A DNA stretch of 64,000 nucleotides, taken from the NCBI RefSeq assembly GCF_019703835.1, contig NZ_AP023054.1, positions 2,045,580 through 2,109,579 on the forward strand, given 5' to 3'. Every line of letters begins with the position of its first letter. Position 1 is the first letter of the stretch. The position numbers and the translations under genes were made by a program. The DNA is from Thaumasiovibrio subtropicus (GTDB lineage Bacteria; Pseudomonadota; Gammaproteobacteria; Enterobacterales; Vibrionaceae). The notes under the pieces are model-generated. The model saw only the letters and a program-made list of their open reading frames with translations, was not told the origin of the DNA and did no database searches. This document shows positions 55,144 through 64,000 of this stretch, piece by piece.

Positions 55144-55718
55144 TATCTCACTCCTTCTATTTGGCCATTACCACCGTTCGCTATATGAATACCTATCTCG
55201 ATGAAAAGTGGGTAACGCTTTTCAACTTCAGCGCCATCAGGTAACACAGCCGTCAAGTTAATTGCACCACCGACGGCATGCGCATACAGATAGGGCGGTG
55301 CTGGCAAAGGTGGCGCACCATCGTCAGTAATACTACCACCGCTCCAAAAAGCAGCCTGTGCTGTCCACCCCGCGCCTGTATCCAAGGTTGCGGCATTGGC
55401 CGCTTTTTCAGCATAGCGACGACTCGTTTCATCAGGTGCATGTACCCAAGCCTTCGCGCTGCGTATCGCATCCAATTCAACATCTTTCCAATCCGTTCTA
55501 TGACTAGCACAGCAGCAACTCCACCAAATCGCCTCTCGCACTGGCATGCCGTGGGCGAGAAAAATCACTGCATCGGAAAAGCGCTCTTCATCGCAAGCAC
55601 GTGTCACCAAGGCCGCCGGAGACATATTGGGTTCAACCAGGGCTTTTAGCTCCGCACTCGGATCATAAAGTGCAAGAATATCACTCGCGTTGTTATAAGG
55701 AATTTTCACAAAACTCAT
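55143..55718 (-). CDS. T6SS-associated protein, DUF6931-like
   Basis: 191 residues between vgrG and PAAR, with TAATG overlaps on both sides. The segment M-P-V-R-E-A-I-W-W-S-C-C-C-A and the D-A-I-R-S-A-K-A-W-V region resemble DUF6931 proteins found in T6SS loci; the match is from memory. Position suggests an adaptor or loading factor between VgrG and PAAR. Five cysteines, three of them consecutive (C-C-C), are unusual. Confidence 0.6.
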   Translation of the reverse strand: MSFVKIPYNNASDILALYDPSAELKALVEPNMSPAALVTRACDEERFSDAVIFLAHGMPVREAIWWSCCCASHRTDWKDVELDAIRSAKAWVHAPDETSRRYAEKAANAATLDTGAGWTAQAAFWSGGSITDDGAPPLPAPPYLYAHAVGGAINLTAVLPDGAEVEKRYPLFIEIGIHIANGGNGQIEGVR

Positions 55719-57703
55719 TAGTTCACCTTTGCAATCGCACCTTGGATTTGTACCATCGCTCCCCCTTTCACTTGGGTCATCGCGCTCCCATCCAAAGTCA
55801 CCATCGCTCCTTTCACATCGGCTTTACCTGAACCCTCAACCGTGACCATCGCCCCTTTCAACTCCGCTTTTCCTGAACCATTGATACTCACTTGAGGACC
55901 ACTGATTTTTACGCCACTCGCGCTCAATTCCAATTTAGTGCCGCCCACTTTTAACTCAATTTTCGTGTTGCCACTTATCGAAACCGTTTGGCCATCTATG
56001 GAAAGCGAAGACGATGCACTAAACGATCCTTTCGAACCTGCGCTCAAGCTCAAGTTAGCATCGGACGAATGAGACATGTCTTTTTTGCTATCGAGTGTCA
56101 GCTTATCTTCCGTGGTGGCTTTATAGGCTTCTTTACTTGAGAGCTCGTACGTTTTCTCAATTTTTGTGGCAGACTTTCCTGTAATGGTTTCAGTCAGATC
56201 ATTTAATACCTCTAACATGAAATCCTTCTCAGCATGCAAGAAGACATGTTCTTTGTCTTTTTGATCCTCAAATCGCAACTCATTGCCGTTCTTGCTGCTC
56301 CCTTTCGGCGTCGAACGGGTTTTGATGCCGCTCTGCGTTGCCGCGCTATATGGGGGCTTATTTTTACCGTTATAAATACTTCCCGTGACAACAGGTCTAT
56401 CCGGATCACCATCGATAAAAGCAACGATCACTTCATCTCCAATCCGAGGGAGAAATTGAAAACCGAAACCATTACTCGCAGCCCCTTGCATCACGGGCAA
56501 CCAGCACGAGGTGTTTTCATCTCCCTTCCCCTCTGAATCCCAATGAAACTGTACCTTCACACGCCCATCTTTGTCTTTGTAAGTCTCATCGCCTTTTGGG
56601 CCTGTCACGGTTGCACTTTGCACACTGTGTACACGTGGTTTATCAAGATAAGGTGATTTGAATGTCACTGATGACGGAATGGCTCGAACACGACAACGAT
56701 AATCGACTTGATGCCCGGCACCTTGATAGGCGAGCGAGTGTTCGGCATGAATAGCGAGATAAGTTTGATTGAGGGCACTCACAGGATGCTTGGTTAACTT
56801 AAACGTTAGCCCAGCAGAGAACAGTGGAATTTCGCTCTCCGTCGCGTAAGTTTCTTTCTTGACATCGTCTGCTTCTCCGACCCGTTTTGCAAGATCGCGA
56901 ATCTGGCTTTTATCCGCAGCCCCGACACCGTAAAAAGCTTGGCCTAACTTTGAAAAAGCGGATTTATGGGATGACTTTTGCTCGCTACTTTCCAGCTTTT
57001 CCGCTTGCTCTTGCGAGTGATCAGCCAATGAAAAGCTCGTGCTCCCTAACTGCTGTGTTTGACGAAACTCTTTTAGCATCCTTAGCGGGTCTGGTTCTGG
57101 GGTACGATAGGTCAACGAGTCTGAACTCATCGACTTAAACGCTTGATTCGTATCTCCAATGGCCTGCAGCACATTACTACCGCTATGTTGCAGGTGATAA
57201 TGCCACCCTTCACTCGCCATTAAGCGCTTAACGAGGTCTAAATCACTTTCACCCGTCTGCGTGCAATATTCATGGGTCACGCCACTGCCTGATACCGAAA
57301 TTTTCATGTAACTTTTGATACCACTTTCGCTAAAAATGGTTTCAAGGATTTGCTTCGATGTCACACTTTGAAAGACACGACGGTTGGTACGAAACGCCAA
57401 TATCGACAGGGGATCAATAGCTTCAATTTGATAAAAATAAGACGCTTTGTCTTCACTGTAATCTTGTAATTCAACGCTACTCAACAACGCATTAAACTGA
57501 CGGGACTCATCAGGCCCATCAAAGAAGAGGTTAACCACCTTGCCTAAGGTACTTTCTGCCAGCAGTGTTGATGTGGCGATAACTGCCGTCATACGAAACG
57601 GCTCTGACACACCTTCGGTCACTAAAGCTGAAGGCGCGATATAGGGGCCTTTCCCATCAATTTTTACCGTTATCGGCCTATCCGTCGCGTCAAATGCGGT
57701 CAT
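55718..57703 (-). CDS. vgrG: VgrG (TssI) spike protein
   Basis: 661 residues. The gp27-like N-terminal half and OB-fold (V-K-V-Q-F-H-W-D-S-E-G-K-G-D-E-N-T-S-C-W) lead to W-L-P-V-M-Q-G-A-A-S-N-G-F-G-F-Q and I-G-D-E-V-I-V-A-F-I-D-G-D-P-D-R-P. The C-terminus is a gp5-like beta-prism of repeats (…K-G-A-M-V-T-V-E-G-S-G-K-A-D-V-K…). There is no extra catalytic domain after the prism, so any toxin must be carried as separate cargo. Confidence 0.94.
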   Translation of the reverse strand: MTAFDATDRPITVKIDGKGPYIAPSALVTEGVSEPFRMTAVIATSTLLAESTLGKVVNLFFDGPDESRQFNALLSSVELQDYSEDKASYFYQIEAIDPLSILAFRTNRRVFQSVTSKQILETIFSESGIKSYMKISVSGSGVTHEYCTQTGESDLDLVKRLMASEGWHYHLQHSGSNVLQAIGDTNQAFKSMSSDSLTYRTPEPDPLRMLKEFRQTQQLGSTSFSLADHSQEQAEKLESSEQKSSHKSAFSKLGQAFYGVGAADKSQIRDLAKRVGEADDVKKETYATESEIPLFSAGLTFKLTKHPVSALNQTYLAIHAEHSLAYQGAGHQVDYRCRVRAIPSSVTFKSPYLDKPRVHSVQSATVTGPKGDETYKDKDGRVKVQFHWDSEGKGDENTSCWLPVMQGAASNGFGFQFLPRIGDEVIVAFIDGDPDRPVVTGSIYNGKNKPPYSAATQSGIKTRSTPKGSSKNGNELRFEDQKDKEHVFLHAEKDFMLEVLNDLTETITGKSATKIEKTYELSSKEAYKATTEDKLTLDSKKDMSHSSDANLSLSAGSKGSFSASSSLSIDGQTVSISGNTKIELKVGGTKLELSASGVKISGPQVSINGSGKAELKGAMVTVEGSGKADVKGAMVTLDGSAMTQVKGGAMVQIQGAIAKVN

Positions 57704-57743
57704 TCAAATTCCTTAAATTACGTCTACCAGAATACAAGCTGTG

Positions 57744-58430
57744 CTATTGAACCTTGAGATAGTCAATGCACCGTCGCAGCTGCTCTCGGCTTTCCTTCGG
57801 TACGTGGTCGTTTTCTAACTGATTTAGCCAATGCTTGAGTGAGAACCAATCATCACCCTCATTGGCAAAACCGTGACCCAATGATTGTTGGGCAGAGGCA
57901 AAAGCCGGCGTCGCTTGCCATTCGCCTAATGACAATCGGTCAAAGCCAATGGGTAATGCGGCGCCAAAATCAACTAACCGTACCTGACGACACGCGTCAC
58001 ACAGCAATACATTGGATGGCTTGATATCACCATGTACCCAACCACATCGATGGCAGTGGGTTATCGCCCTGATCAAGCTTGGCAATAGCTCAATGAACAA
58101 GCTGACTTCATCGTTACGTAACGTCAGTAGCGATCGCTGTTTAGGGTAATACTGCAATGGCAGGTAGGTGTCGTTTGCGACCACCACCAGACTCCCTGCA
58201 AGTTCTTGCACGCCTCGGCCTTGACACGCTTTTAACGCCGCGAACTCTCGCTCAATGTGAAGCCCTGTTTTGAGCAATGTTGGCGTCGCATCAATGGCTG
58301 ATGTTGCTAACCAAGTATGGCTATGCGACGAACTATGAAATAACCCCTTAACCTGGTAGTTCCCAATCCAATCTGGGGTGAATGCCGTTGAAAGAGCGTA
58401 GGATTCAGATTCAACAATGTCTGTCATCAT
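57744..58430 (-). CDS. T6SS-linked serine/threonine protein kinase-like protein
   Basis: 228 residues. Kinase core motifs: Lys in T-L-L-K-T-G (beta3), catalytic loop C-G-W-V-H-G-D-I-K-P-S-N, and R-L-V-D-F-G-A-A (DFG). The catalytic loop has H-G-D instead of H-R-D, and the Gly-rich loop is degenerate. No membrane anchor or sensor domain. It overlaps tssM by ATGA, so it belongs to the secretion operon and may act in PpkA-like post-translational control. No partner phosphatase or FHA protein is visible in the window. Confidence 0.82.
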   Translation of the reverse strand: MMTDIVESESYALSTAFTPDWIGNYQVKGLFHSSSHSHTWLATSAIDATPTLLKTGLHIEREFAALKACQGRGVQELAGSLVVVANDTYLPLQYYPKQRSLLTLRNDEVSLFIELLPSLIRAITHCHRCGWVHGDIKPSNVLLCDACRQVRLVDFGAALPIGFDRLSLGEWQATPAFASAQQSLGHGFANEGDDWFSLKHWLNQLENDHVPKESREQLRRCIDYLKVQ

Positions 58431-61400
58431 AACGTTTTAGGTAAGTTAAAACGGGTAAATACCGTTTTTGTTAGCGGCACACTGCTACTTTGCAAGGTGT
58501 AATCCAACACGATGTTGTAACTGTCTAATTGATAATTGAGTTTACGAACTGCTCGATTGTTGGTGCCGCTCGACTCGCCATCAAACAACGCGCGGAAAAG
58601 CGCCCATTGCCCAGAATAAGTGCGTTCCGCTACCCGGTTCTCAGTCTGATAAAACTGTGTACTTAAATAACCATCAACACCAATCGAAGGCCAACTCACC
58701 TCTCGCCAAACACGTGGGCCATGTTTATAAGTGAATACGCTTTCTGCTTCCCGCATTTGAAACTCGGTGACGTCAGTACTCATAGAACTTGGACGTATAC
58801 TCAGGTTCAGGGAGAGCTCTTGACCACTCAACCCAAAGAATAGACTTCTAATCGCACGGGCATTATTAATCTGTGTCAATGTTGATGACTGAATCGGCAA
58901 TGTGGCACCATCAACTTCGTTAAGACGAAGCGTATTGTTATCCCAATAAACAAACGGTTTCAGCATCTCATCGACAAATGTGTCTAAATAACCATTTGGT
59001 TTGAAAAATACCGAGAAGTCATCAATCGCCACTTCCCCTCGCCCATCCAGATCAAAAGGAAAGCGTCCTTCAACAGCTTGATAATAGAACTGGTAAACTC
59101 GCTGATTCCATTGCTGATTTAGGTAACTGATACTAGAGCCGATCACGGTGCGCCAACTCTGGCGTTGTAAGTCATAGATCCAAGTTGCAACTCGACTCGG
59201 TGCTTTGCCCGCTTGACGACCCAACAGGACAATTGCATCTTGGCTACCCTCCGCATGTGCCACCGCATAGGTATGCATCGATTGAGCAGGATTTGCCCCT
59301 GATAGTGCCGCATCAAAGTAGGTATTCAACTCATCAAGCGCGGTGAGCAATTCGCTCAATGGCGTCGGAGAGCCCGCTTGCCCCGTGCCATTGACATAGC
59401 TGCCATAAGCCACAAAGGCCTCATTGACCACGTAGGACGGTTGCAACATAAGTAACTTATCGCCAGCGAGATTATTCAACTTGTCCGCCGTTTTCAGTGT
59501 TTTGGCAGCGCCGCCTAAACCCAGAGCAGTCGCGACTTGTTGTTCCTCCTTCAAGTCTCCCTCTTGCTCGACAGCAAGGCTCGTGTTCTGCACAACGGCT
59601 TCCAACACGTCTAAAATGGGACTACTCGCTGGCTCTCTCGCCATTCTCAAGGCATACGCAAGGTCGGTAGTGGTGCCGAAACGACGCACCTGAATATTAT
59701 TAACCAGGTCTCGCCAACGATAGATATAGTCAGCAAAGTAAAGTCGCTGGATCTGCTTACTCAAATCGGTTAGTTCCGTCACCGAAGGCGCGGACAGATC
59801 ACCTTGTATCGCCTTGAACTCATTTAGCTGCTCTCGCAACAGCTGAGAGGTTGGGCTCAAATCTAATAAGTCATAGCCTTGCTTGGTGTAAATAACCGGC
59901 ATCAAATAACCATTGAACCCGTCACTGAAACTAAAGACGGTGTTAAACTTTTCGCCGAGTTGACTGCGAATATCAATCTGGACACGATAAGTCGGCAAAC
60001 TCTTCAAACGTGCATAGATCAATCGCTCTGGAGAGAGCCCTTCGAGATTATTACCCGCAACGGCGATAAGATCTTGATTTGCTGTCAAAGCATGGTCATA
60101 GCGGCTATTGAACAGATCCATCAGCAGTGCGTTCAGATTCTCTATCTCACTGATTGACACATCGCCTTGGTCCCGAAGCGAACCGAGCAAGTATTCAATC
60201 AATTGAGGCGAGTCTAAACGTTGTCTATCAAACAGCATTTGATAGTACCGCAAGATTTCGAAAATTTTGCTTGGATTACCCAGCCGAATATAGACATAGA
60301 GCTCTGAACTGATGAGATTTTCTACTCGTGGCAGCAAAAACTGGTGCAACTGTTCTTCATAGATGTGATAAATCTCTTCTGCTGTATCAGGCTGCTTGAT
60401 GCTGACCTGTTGATACCAAGGCACTGGCTGCATACCGGAGTTTGCTACCGCACGCAGCTCACTTAGCACTGCAATGGTATCGGAAATGGTATGCGGTGCA
60501 CTTTCTAGACGTTTGATATCACTTTCGTACACAGTCAGCTGCGTCGAGGCATCCGCCCGCCACGCTTCATCTTTATTCCAGTTCTCCTTAAAGGCCACGC
60601 CCACTAAGGTAAGTATGGTTAAACCAACAACCAAACTCGCTGCTCGTCCAAAGAGGTAGCGCGCATTTCTGACTTGATTGATGCCCGTTATACTGACCTC
60701 AGGTAACACCACATGACTCAAAAAACGCGGCGCAAAGTAAGCGCGTCGACCAGGCAACTGTTCACTCTGGCTATAAGTATTGAACTCCGCCTTCTCGGCG
60801 ATAACTTGCGTTAGCAAATCATATTCGTTGCCTTTCTGCCCCGCAGACAGTAAATAAGCGCCTCGAATCCAAACCGCTTCTCTCACCCGGTTTTCACGGC
60901 CAATATCCGTCAACAGTTCTTTAACTCTTTCAAGAAAAATTCTGAGCTGATACGGCAACGCAATAACCGCGGCGGCTTGTCGTTCGTCAATGTTTCTCAG
61001 TAGTTCAAACTGCTGTTCAACCAGTTGCTTCAGCAAAGCTTTGGCTTGATCTTCAAATTGATGAGGATCGAAGCGACGTTGCGCATCGCAGCTTAACGTG
61101 ATGCCAAAGGGGTTATCGATATCAGCGCCAGAAAAGGCGTTGAAGAACGCAACAAAATCAGTGATTGCATCCGCTTTTGAAAATACCGGATAAACAGGTA
61201 ACTGCAGACCAATTAAACTGTCTAAGCTCAGGATAGCTTCTTGCAATCCATTGGCGAGTTGTTGACGGCGCTTTTTATCGCCTTCTAACAATCGATGGCA
61301 ACCGATAACAGGCATCACCCCAGTTAGCGCTTGCCTCGGACGGTACTTCATGAGCTGCTTGGCGAGAACTTTCCACAATTGCTCATCAACGCCATCATTA

Positions 61401-61888
61401 TCAAAAATACGATGGCCGACTTCGATCACAACTGCATGATCACCGCTCCAAAAACGCAAGTATTGATCGGTCTCTGCACTATCAAGACGACTAGACAATA
61501 GCGGCTCTAAGTTATTCTGATGTAACAGACTGCTTTTTGCGTCTTGCTCGCCGCCCATCACCAGATACCAAGGTAAATCATATAAAGTGCGTAAGCGGTT
61601 ATGTTTGCTACCTTGTATTTTCTTCACCGCTTCTTTAAACAGCAACTCAATGATCTTGGCATCTTGCTTCAACAATACTTGCTGTTCGTTATCCTCTTGC
61701 ACCTGCCGTGATTTGCGCCATTGCATAACCAAAAAAACGACCCAAAGTAGGCTCAGTAATCCGGCGATAATTAAACAAAGACGCCGCGCGAACTGATAAG
61801 TTTCATCATTAGGCAACTGCCACGCGACGACACAGAGTGCGATGACAAAAAGAAGAAAAGTAAGAGAGATCCAACTATTTTTATTCAT
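58427..61888 (-). CDS. tssM: TssM (IcmF/VasK) membrane-complex protein
   Basis: 1153 residues, the normal length. Two N-terminal helices (8-25, 38-57), a cytoplasmic NTPase-like region, another helix near 415-435 and a long periplasmic C-terminal part. The Walker A site after L-P-W-Y-L-V is G-G-E-Q-D-A-K-S-S (112-120), lacking the GK of a standard P-loop, so nucleotide binding is doubtful. It spans the inner membrane and reaches TssJ in the outer membrane. Overlaps tssL by 1 nt (TAATG). Confidence 0.93.
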   Translation of the reverse strand: MNKNSWISLTFLLFVIALCVVAWQLPNDETYQFARRLCLIIAGLLSLLWVVFLVMQWRKSRQVQEDNEQQVLLKQDAKIIELLFKEAVKKIQGSKHNRLRTLYDLPWYLVMGGEQDAKSSLLHQNNLEPLLSSRLDSAETDQYLRFWSGDHAVVIEVGHRIFDNDGVDEQLWKVLAKQLMKYRPRQALTGVMPVIGCHRLLEGDKKRRQQLANGLQEAILSLDSLIGLQLPVYPVFSKADAITDFVAFFNAFSGADIDNPFGITLSCDAQRRFDPHQFEDQAKALLKQLVEQQFELLRNIDERQAAAVIALPYQLRIFLERVKELLTDIGRENRVREAVWIRGAYLLSAGQKGNEYDLLTQVIAEKAEFNTYSQSEQLPGRRAYFAPRFLSHVVLPEVSITGINQVRNARYLFGRAASLVVGLTILTLVGVAFKENWNKDEAWRADASTQLTVYESDIKRLESAPHTISDTIAVLSELRAVANSGMQPVPWYQQVSIKQPDTAEEIYHIYEEQLHQFLLPRVENLISSELYVYIRLGNPSKIFEILRYYQMLFDRQRLDSPQLIEYLLGSLRDQGDVSISEIENLNALLMDLFNSRYDHALTANQDLIAVAGNNLEGLSPERLIYARLKSLPTYRVQIDIRSQLGEKFNTVFSFSDGFNGYLMPVIYTKQGYDLLDLSPTSQLLREQLNEFKAIQGDLSAPSVTELTDLSKQIQRLYFADYIYRWRDLVNNIQVRRFGTTTDLAYALRMAREPASSPILDVLEAVVQNTSLAVEQEGDLKEEQQVATALGLGGAAKTLKTADKLNNLAGDKLLMLQPSYVVNEAFVAYGSYVNGTGQAGSPTPLSELLTALDELNTYFDAALSGANPAQSMHTYAVAHAEGSQDAIVLLGRQAGKAPSRVATWIYDLQRQSWRTVIGSSISYLNQQWNQRVYQFYYQAVEGRFPFDLDGRGEVAIDDFSVFFKPNGYLDTFVDEMLKPFVYWDNNTLRLNEVDGATLPIQSSTLTQINNARAIRSLFFGLSGQELSLNLSIRPSSMSTDVTEFQMREAESVFTYKHGPRVWREVSWPSIGVDGYLSTQFYQTENRVAERTYSGQWALFRALFDGESSGTNNRAVRKLNYQLDSYNIVLDYTLQSSSVPLTKTVFTRFNLPKTL

Positions 61889-63027
61889 TATTCTGATGCC
61901 CGCCTAATTGTCGCATTCAGGCCAAAACGTACATTAAGCTCATTTTTGATTGTTTTAACTCGGCTCAACGCGTCGCTACTTTTCATAAGTAACTCATAGC
62001 CATTGCTTGTTTGGCGCGAAAAAGTGTCATAGCCTGCGCGTTCAATCTCCTTAGCGAGTCGACTGACATCTTCTGAACGAGTCAGTGTCGCTAACAGAAT
62101 TTCCCAGCTTTGCACCTTGCTCTCATCTTGAGGCGTTTGTTGCAGCGTCTCTTCACTGACAATACCTATATCGGCATCGTCACTGAGGTAAACTAAATCT
62201 CGACTACCTACCTGCATATCGACATCACTCAGGTCTAGTTTATGGAATGCCGTAAGCAGCGCCTCACTCCGATTGTGATACCAATATTCAGACGCCAAAT
62301 AGCCAAGCCCCAACGCGATAAGCATCGTCATAAATATCATCTTGCTGCTTAACCAGTGCCGAGGTTGGCTACTTTCGATAAGGTCAGGTGTTTTCGGCAC
62401 AGGTAATGGCGATTCATGGCGGTAATAGCGAATGATCGCGTAGACATCAGCCTTCACTTGATGCAGAGCAGTCTCGTCTCCATCTCGATAACGTCCCTGA
62501 AACCCCATCATTAGCAAGACATATTGCAACTCAATAAAATCGATCAATTTAGTCGGCTGTAGAGATGCTTTTTCTAGCAGAACAAAGAACACCTCTCCCC
62601 CATTTCGTTGCGAGAAAACTTTACTCAGAAGCGTATGATTTTCCCATCGCGCTTCATCTCCCCACTGGGTATACAAAATGGCTTCATCAAATGCCGCGCA
62701 CAACACAAAGCAGCTCTTATCAATCACACTCGGATGGTAGTCAAGATAGAGACCCCGTCGTTTGAAATTGGCAACGCCGTCTAAAATCTGTTGTCGGAAA
62801 CGGTCAACATCTCTCGGCACACCTTGGCGTGACAGCGTAACCAAAATAGCCAGCAGTTCTGTGGCTGCATTCAGCAAAGGACTGCCATAAATCGCGAGGT
62901 TCTCAATTAAACGCTCTGACCCGTCCAAATCGATAGAAGGCACGAGCGGATCAGACTGAGGGGCGGGTGCACTTTCAGGCACTCGACGTACTACAGCGGT
63001 CGGCTCTTCATTAAATAGTCCGCTCAT
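61888..63027 (-). CDS. tssL: TssL (DotU) with C-terminal SPOR-like domain
   Basis: 379 residues. DotU core 35-205 (N-A-A-T-E-L-L-A, C-A-A-F-D-E-A-I-L, M-M-G-F-Q-G-R-Y-R), one membrane helix 227-246, then a periplasmic extension. Its last ~70 residues (S-W-E-I-L-L-A-T-L-T-R … I-E-R-A-G-Y-D-T-F … G-Y-E-L-L-M-K-S) have the pattern of a SPOR domain, which binds denuded peptidoglycan glycans. That would anchor the complex to the cell wall in place of the OmpA-like domain common in extended TssL. Confidence 0.88.
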   Translation of the reverse strand: MSGLFNEEPTAVVRRVPESAPAPQSDPLVPSIDLDGSERLIENLAIYGSPLLNAATELLAILVTLSRQGVPRDVDRFRQQILDGVANFKRRGLYLDYHPSVIDKSCFVLCAAFDEAILYTQWGDEARWENHTLLSKVFSQRNGGEVFFVLLEKASLQPTKLIDFIELQYVLLMMGFQGRYRDGDETALHQVKADVYAIIRYYRHESPLPVPKTPDLIESSQPRHWLSSKMIFMTMLIALGLGYLASEYWYHNRSEALLTAFHKLDLSDVDMQVGSRDLVYLSDDADIGIVSEETLQQTPQDESKVQSWEILLATLTRSEDVSRLAKEIERAGYDTFSRQTSNGYELLMKSSDALSRVKTIKNELNVRFGLNATIRRASE

Positions 63028-63034
63028 TCCCTGC

Positions 63035-64000
63035 CTACCTAATCACGTAAAATTCTACGCTAACATTACCCATTCGCTCATCAATATGGAGTGCGATTGG
63101 TTCATCCTTTTTCACCATCTTCTGCCATAGCTCTGACTGTTGGTCGACCTCAAAGTATGCGGCGTCAGTGCGCGCTTTTAACTCTGATGGTGGGACCGGC
63201 AGGCTACGAAGCGGTACGCCAGAAAGCGCGTTTCTTACTAAATCGGCGATATCACTGTTACCAGACAGTTTCGCCGCTTGTGGAAACTGTTCACTCAACA
63301 GCACTCCACCGATTGATGAGGTTACCACCATGACGAAGCGGCCATTGTTAAACAAACCGCGCTCCGGCACCAAAGTTCGCAATAGCCGTCTGCTTTCAAA
63401 GAGCTTTTCATCCCAAACAAGCGACGTCACACTGTCCAACTGTACTTCTCGAAGTAAAACCTGAATTTCAGCAAAAGCTTGGGAAAAAATCGCATACAAT
63501 GCAGTTTGATTCCATGCAGGGAACTCTTGGGGCATACGGCCCTCTAGTCCTTGCATTTGACCTATCATAGAAATCAACTCAAGGTAGAGCGACTGGGTAG
63601 ACATTGCGCCAGTATTCACCCAATGACGCACTTTCGGCAGCCAGCCACCAATGGCCTGCAGCCACATATAATCACGAATGAGCGCTTGATAGCTTTTGCT
63701 GCCGCTATCTGCTTGTAGACGATTTGCGATGGTTTGAGCACGATATTGCATCTGCGCATAAATCTCACTCACCCCTTCCGATAGAAATTCTGACACACCG
63801 AACTGCAAACATGTCGGGACAAAAGCGCGGTTCAGTAACACTTCCCCTTCAGATTTGTGTTCAGAGATATGTCCAATCGCCAGTAAGGTGTAGTCCTGTA
63901 GCTCGTCACCTTCTAGCTTCAAACAGATATTCAAGTTTGCCATTTCCAACTGCACTGGCTCGCTTAAATCTCGGCTGGTATCGAACACTTGATGATCAAA
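63035..64000 (-). CDS. tssK: TssK (VasE/ImpJ) baseplate protein, 5' end beyond window
   Basis: The frame is open to the window edge (…F-D-H-Q-V-F-D-T-S at 64000-63974), so only the C-terminal ~320 residues are present. Segments Y-L-E-L-I-S-M-I-G-Q-M-Q, F-P-A-W-N-Q-T-A-L-Y-A-I-F and the C-terminal shoulder/head layout match TssK. It connects the baseplate to the membrane complex. 7 nt before tssL. Confidence 0.9.
   Translation of the reverse strand, partial: FDHQVFDTSRDLSEPVQLEMANLNICLKLEGDELQDYTLLAIGHISEHKSEGEVLLNRAFVPTCLQFGVSEFLSEGVSEIYAQMQYRAQTIANRLQADSGSKSYQALIRDYMWLQAIGGWLPKVRHWVNTGAMSTQSLYLELISMIGQMQGLEGRMPQEFPAWNQTALYAIFSQAFAEIQVLLREVQLDSVTSLVWDEKLFESRRLLRTLVPERGLFNNGRFVMVVTSSIGGVLLSEQFPQAAKLSGNSDIADLVRNALSGVPLRSLPVPPSELKARTDAAYFEVDQQSELWQKMVKKDEPIALHIDERMGNVSVEFYVIR

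Noticed and set aside
54780..55145. Plus-strand open frames across the PAAR gene
   Set aside because: They are antisense shadows of a clear PAAR coding sequence.

Overview
This 64 kb window is chromosomal DNA from a marine gammaproteobacterium, most likely a member of the Vibrionaceae. The pointers are a complete hut operon with HutC operators, a cyoABCDE-type quinol oxidase followed by Sco and PCuAC copper chaperones, a Vibrio-style type VI secretion cluster, an ecotin, several c-di-GMP enzymes and repeated short mobile elements. Genus is an inference from gene content. No rRNA, tRNA or CRISPR array was seen.

Layout. 1-4.7 kb is a decayed accessory patch. It holds two copies of a ~610 bp segment carrying an ASCH-domain gene (one intact, one broken), a DUF2867 tail fragment, an orphan lipoprotein gene behind a truncated reading frame, an unknown gene with a damaged 5' end, and a SetA/B-like sugar exporter. 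4.8-6.4 kb is an IS1182-family insertion sequence that sits in the terminator of the ecotin gene and has duplicated the whole 20 bp hairpin. 6.5-11.8 kb holds ecotin, a serine hydrolase, a YbaK/EbsC-type deacylase, a MazG-like pyrophosphohydrolase and a FolD paralogue. 11.9-18.5 kb is hutC-hutI-hutG-hutU-hutH (histidine to glutamate plus formamide). 19.4-26.0 kb is cyoABCDE-sco-pcuAC plus a small periplasmic protein, i.e. quinol oxidase and its haem O and copper assembly factors. 26.1-26.8 kb is a fosA-like gene split by a mobile repeat. 27.1-29.3 kb carries a cold-shock gene and a two-gene RNA-repair cassette (ATP-dependent RNA ligase plus HD-phosphoesterase/polynucleotide kinase). 29.6-41.5 kb is mixed: a CHASE3 histidine kinase, an M3 peptidase, a BLUF photoreceptor, a Tat-exported dienelactone-hydrolase-like protein, a patatin, outer-membrane proteins, DoxX, MarR and an FMN reductase. 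41.9-46.7 kb is a complete signalling circuit: a periplasmic-binding-domain histidine kinase, a sigma54 response regulator, a far-upstream inverted repeat, a -24/-12 promoter and a dicarboxylate/amino-acid symporter. 46.9-54.6 kb has an HD-GYP protein, a membrane-protein gene split by the mobile repeat, acetyltransferases, LysR and a double-Cache GGDEF-EAL protein. 54.8-64 kb is part of a type VI secretion locus (tssK-tssL-tssM, Ser/Thr kinase, vgrG, adaptor-like protein, PAAR), running off the right edge inside tssK.

The feature that ties the window together is a 261-275 bp non-coding element with TACTCAAG...CTTGAGTA ends and TA target duplications. There are four full copies and one 29 bp remnant. 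Two copies split genes (fosA and a membrane protein), and deleting the element plus one TA restores both reading frames exactly. This is direct evidence of past transposition of a Tc1/mariner (IS630)-like MITE.
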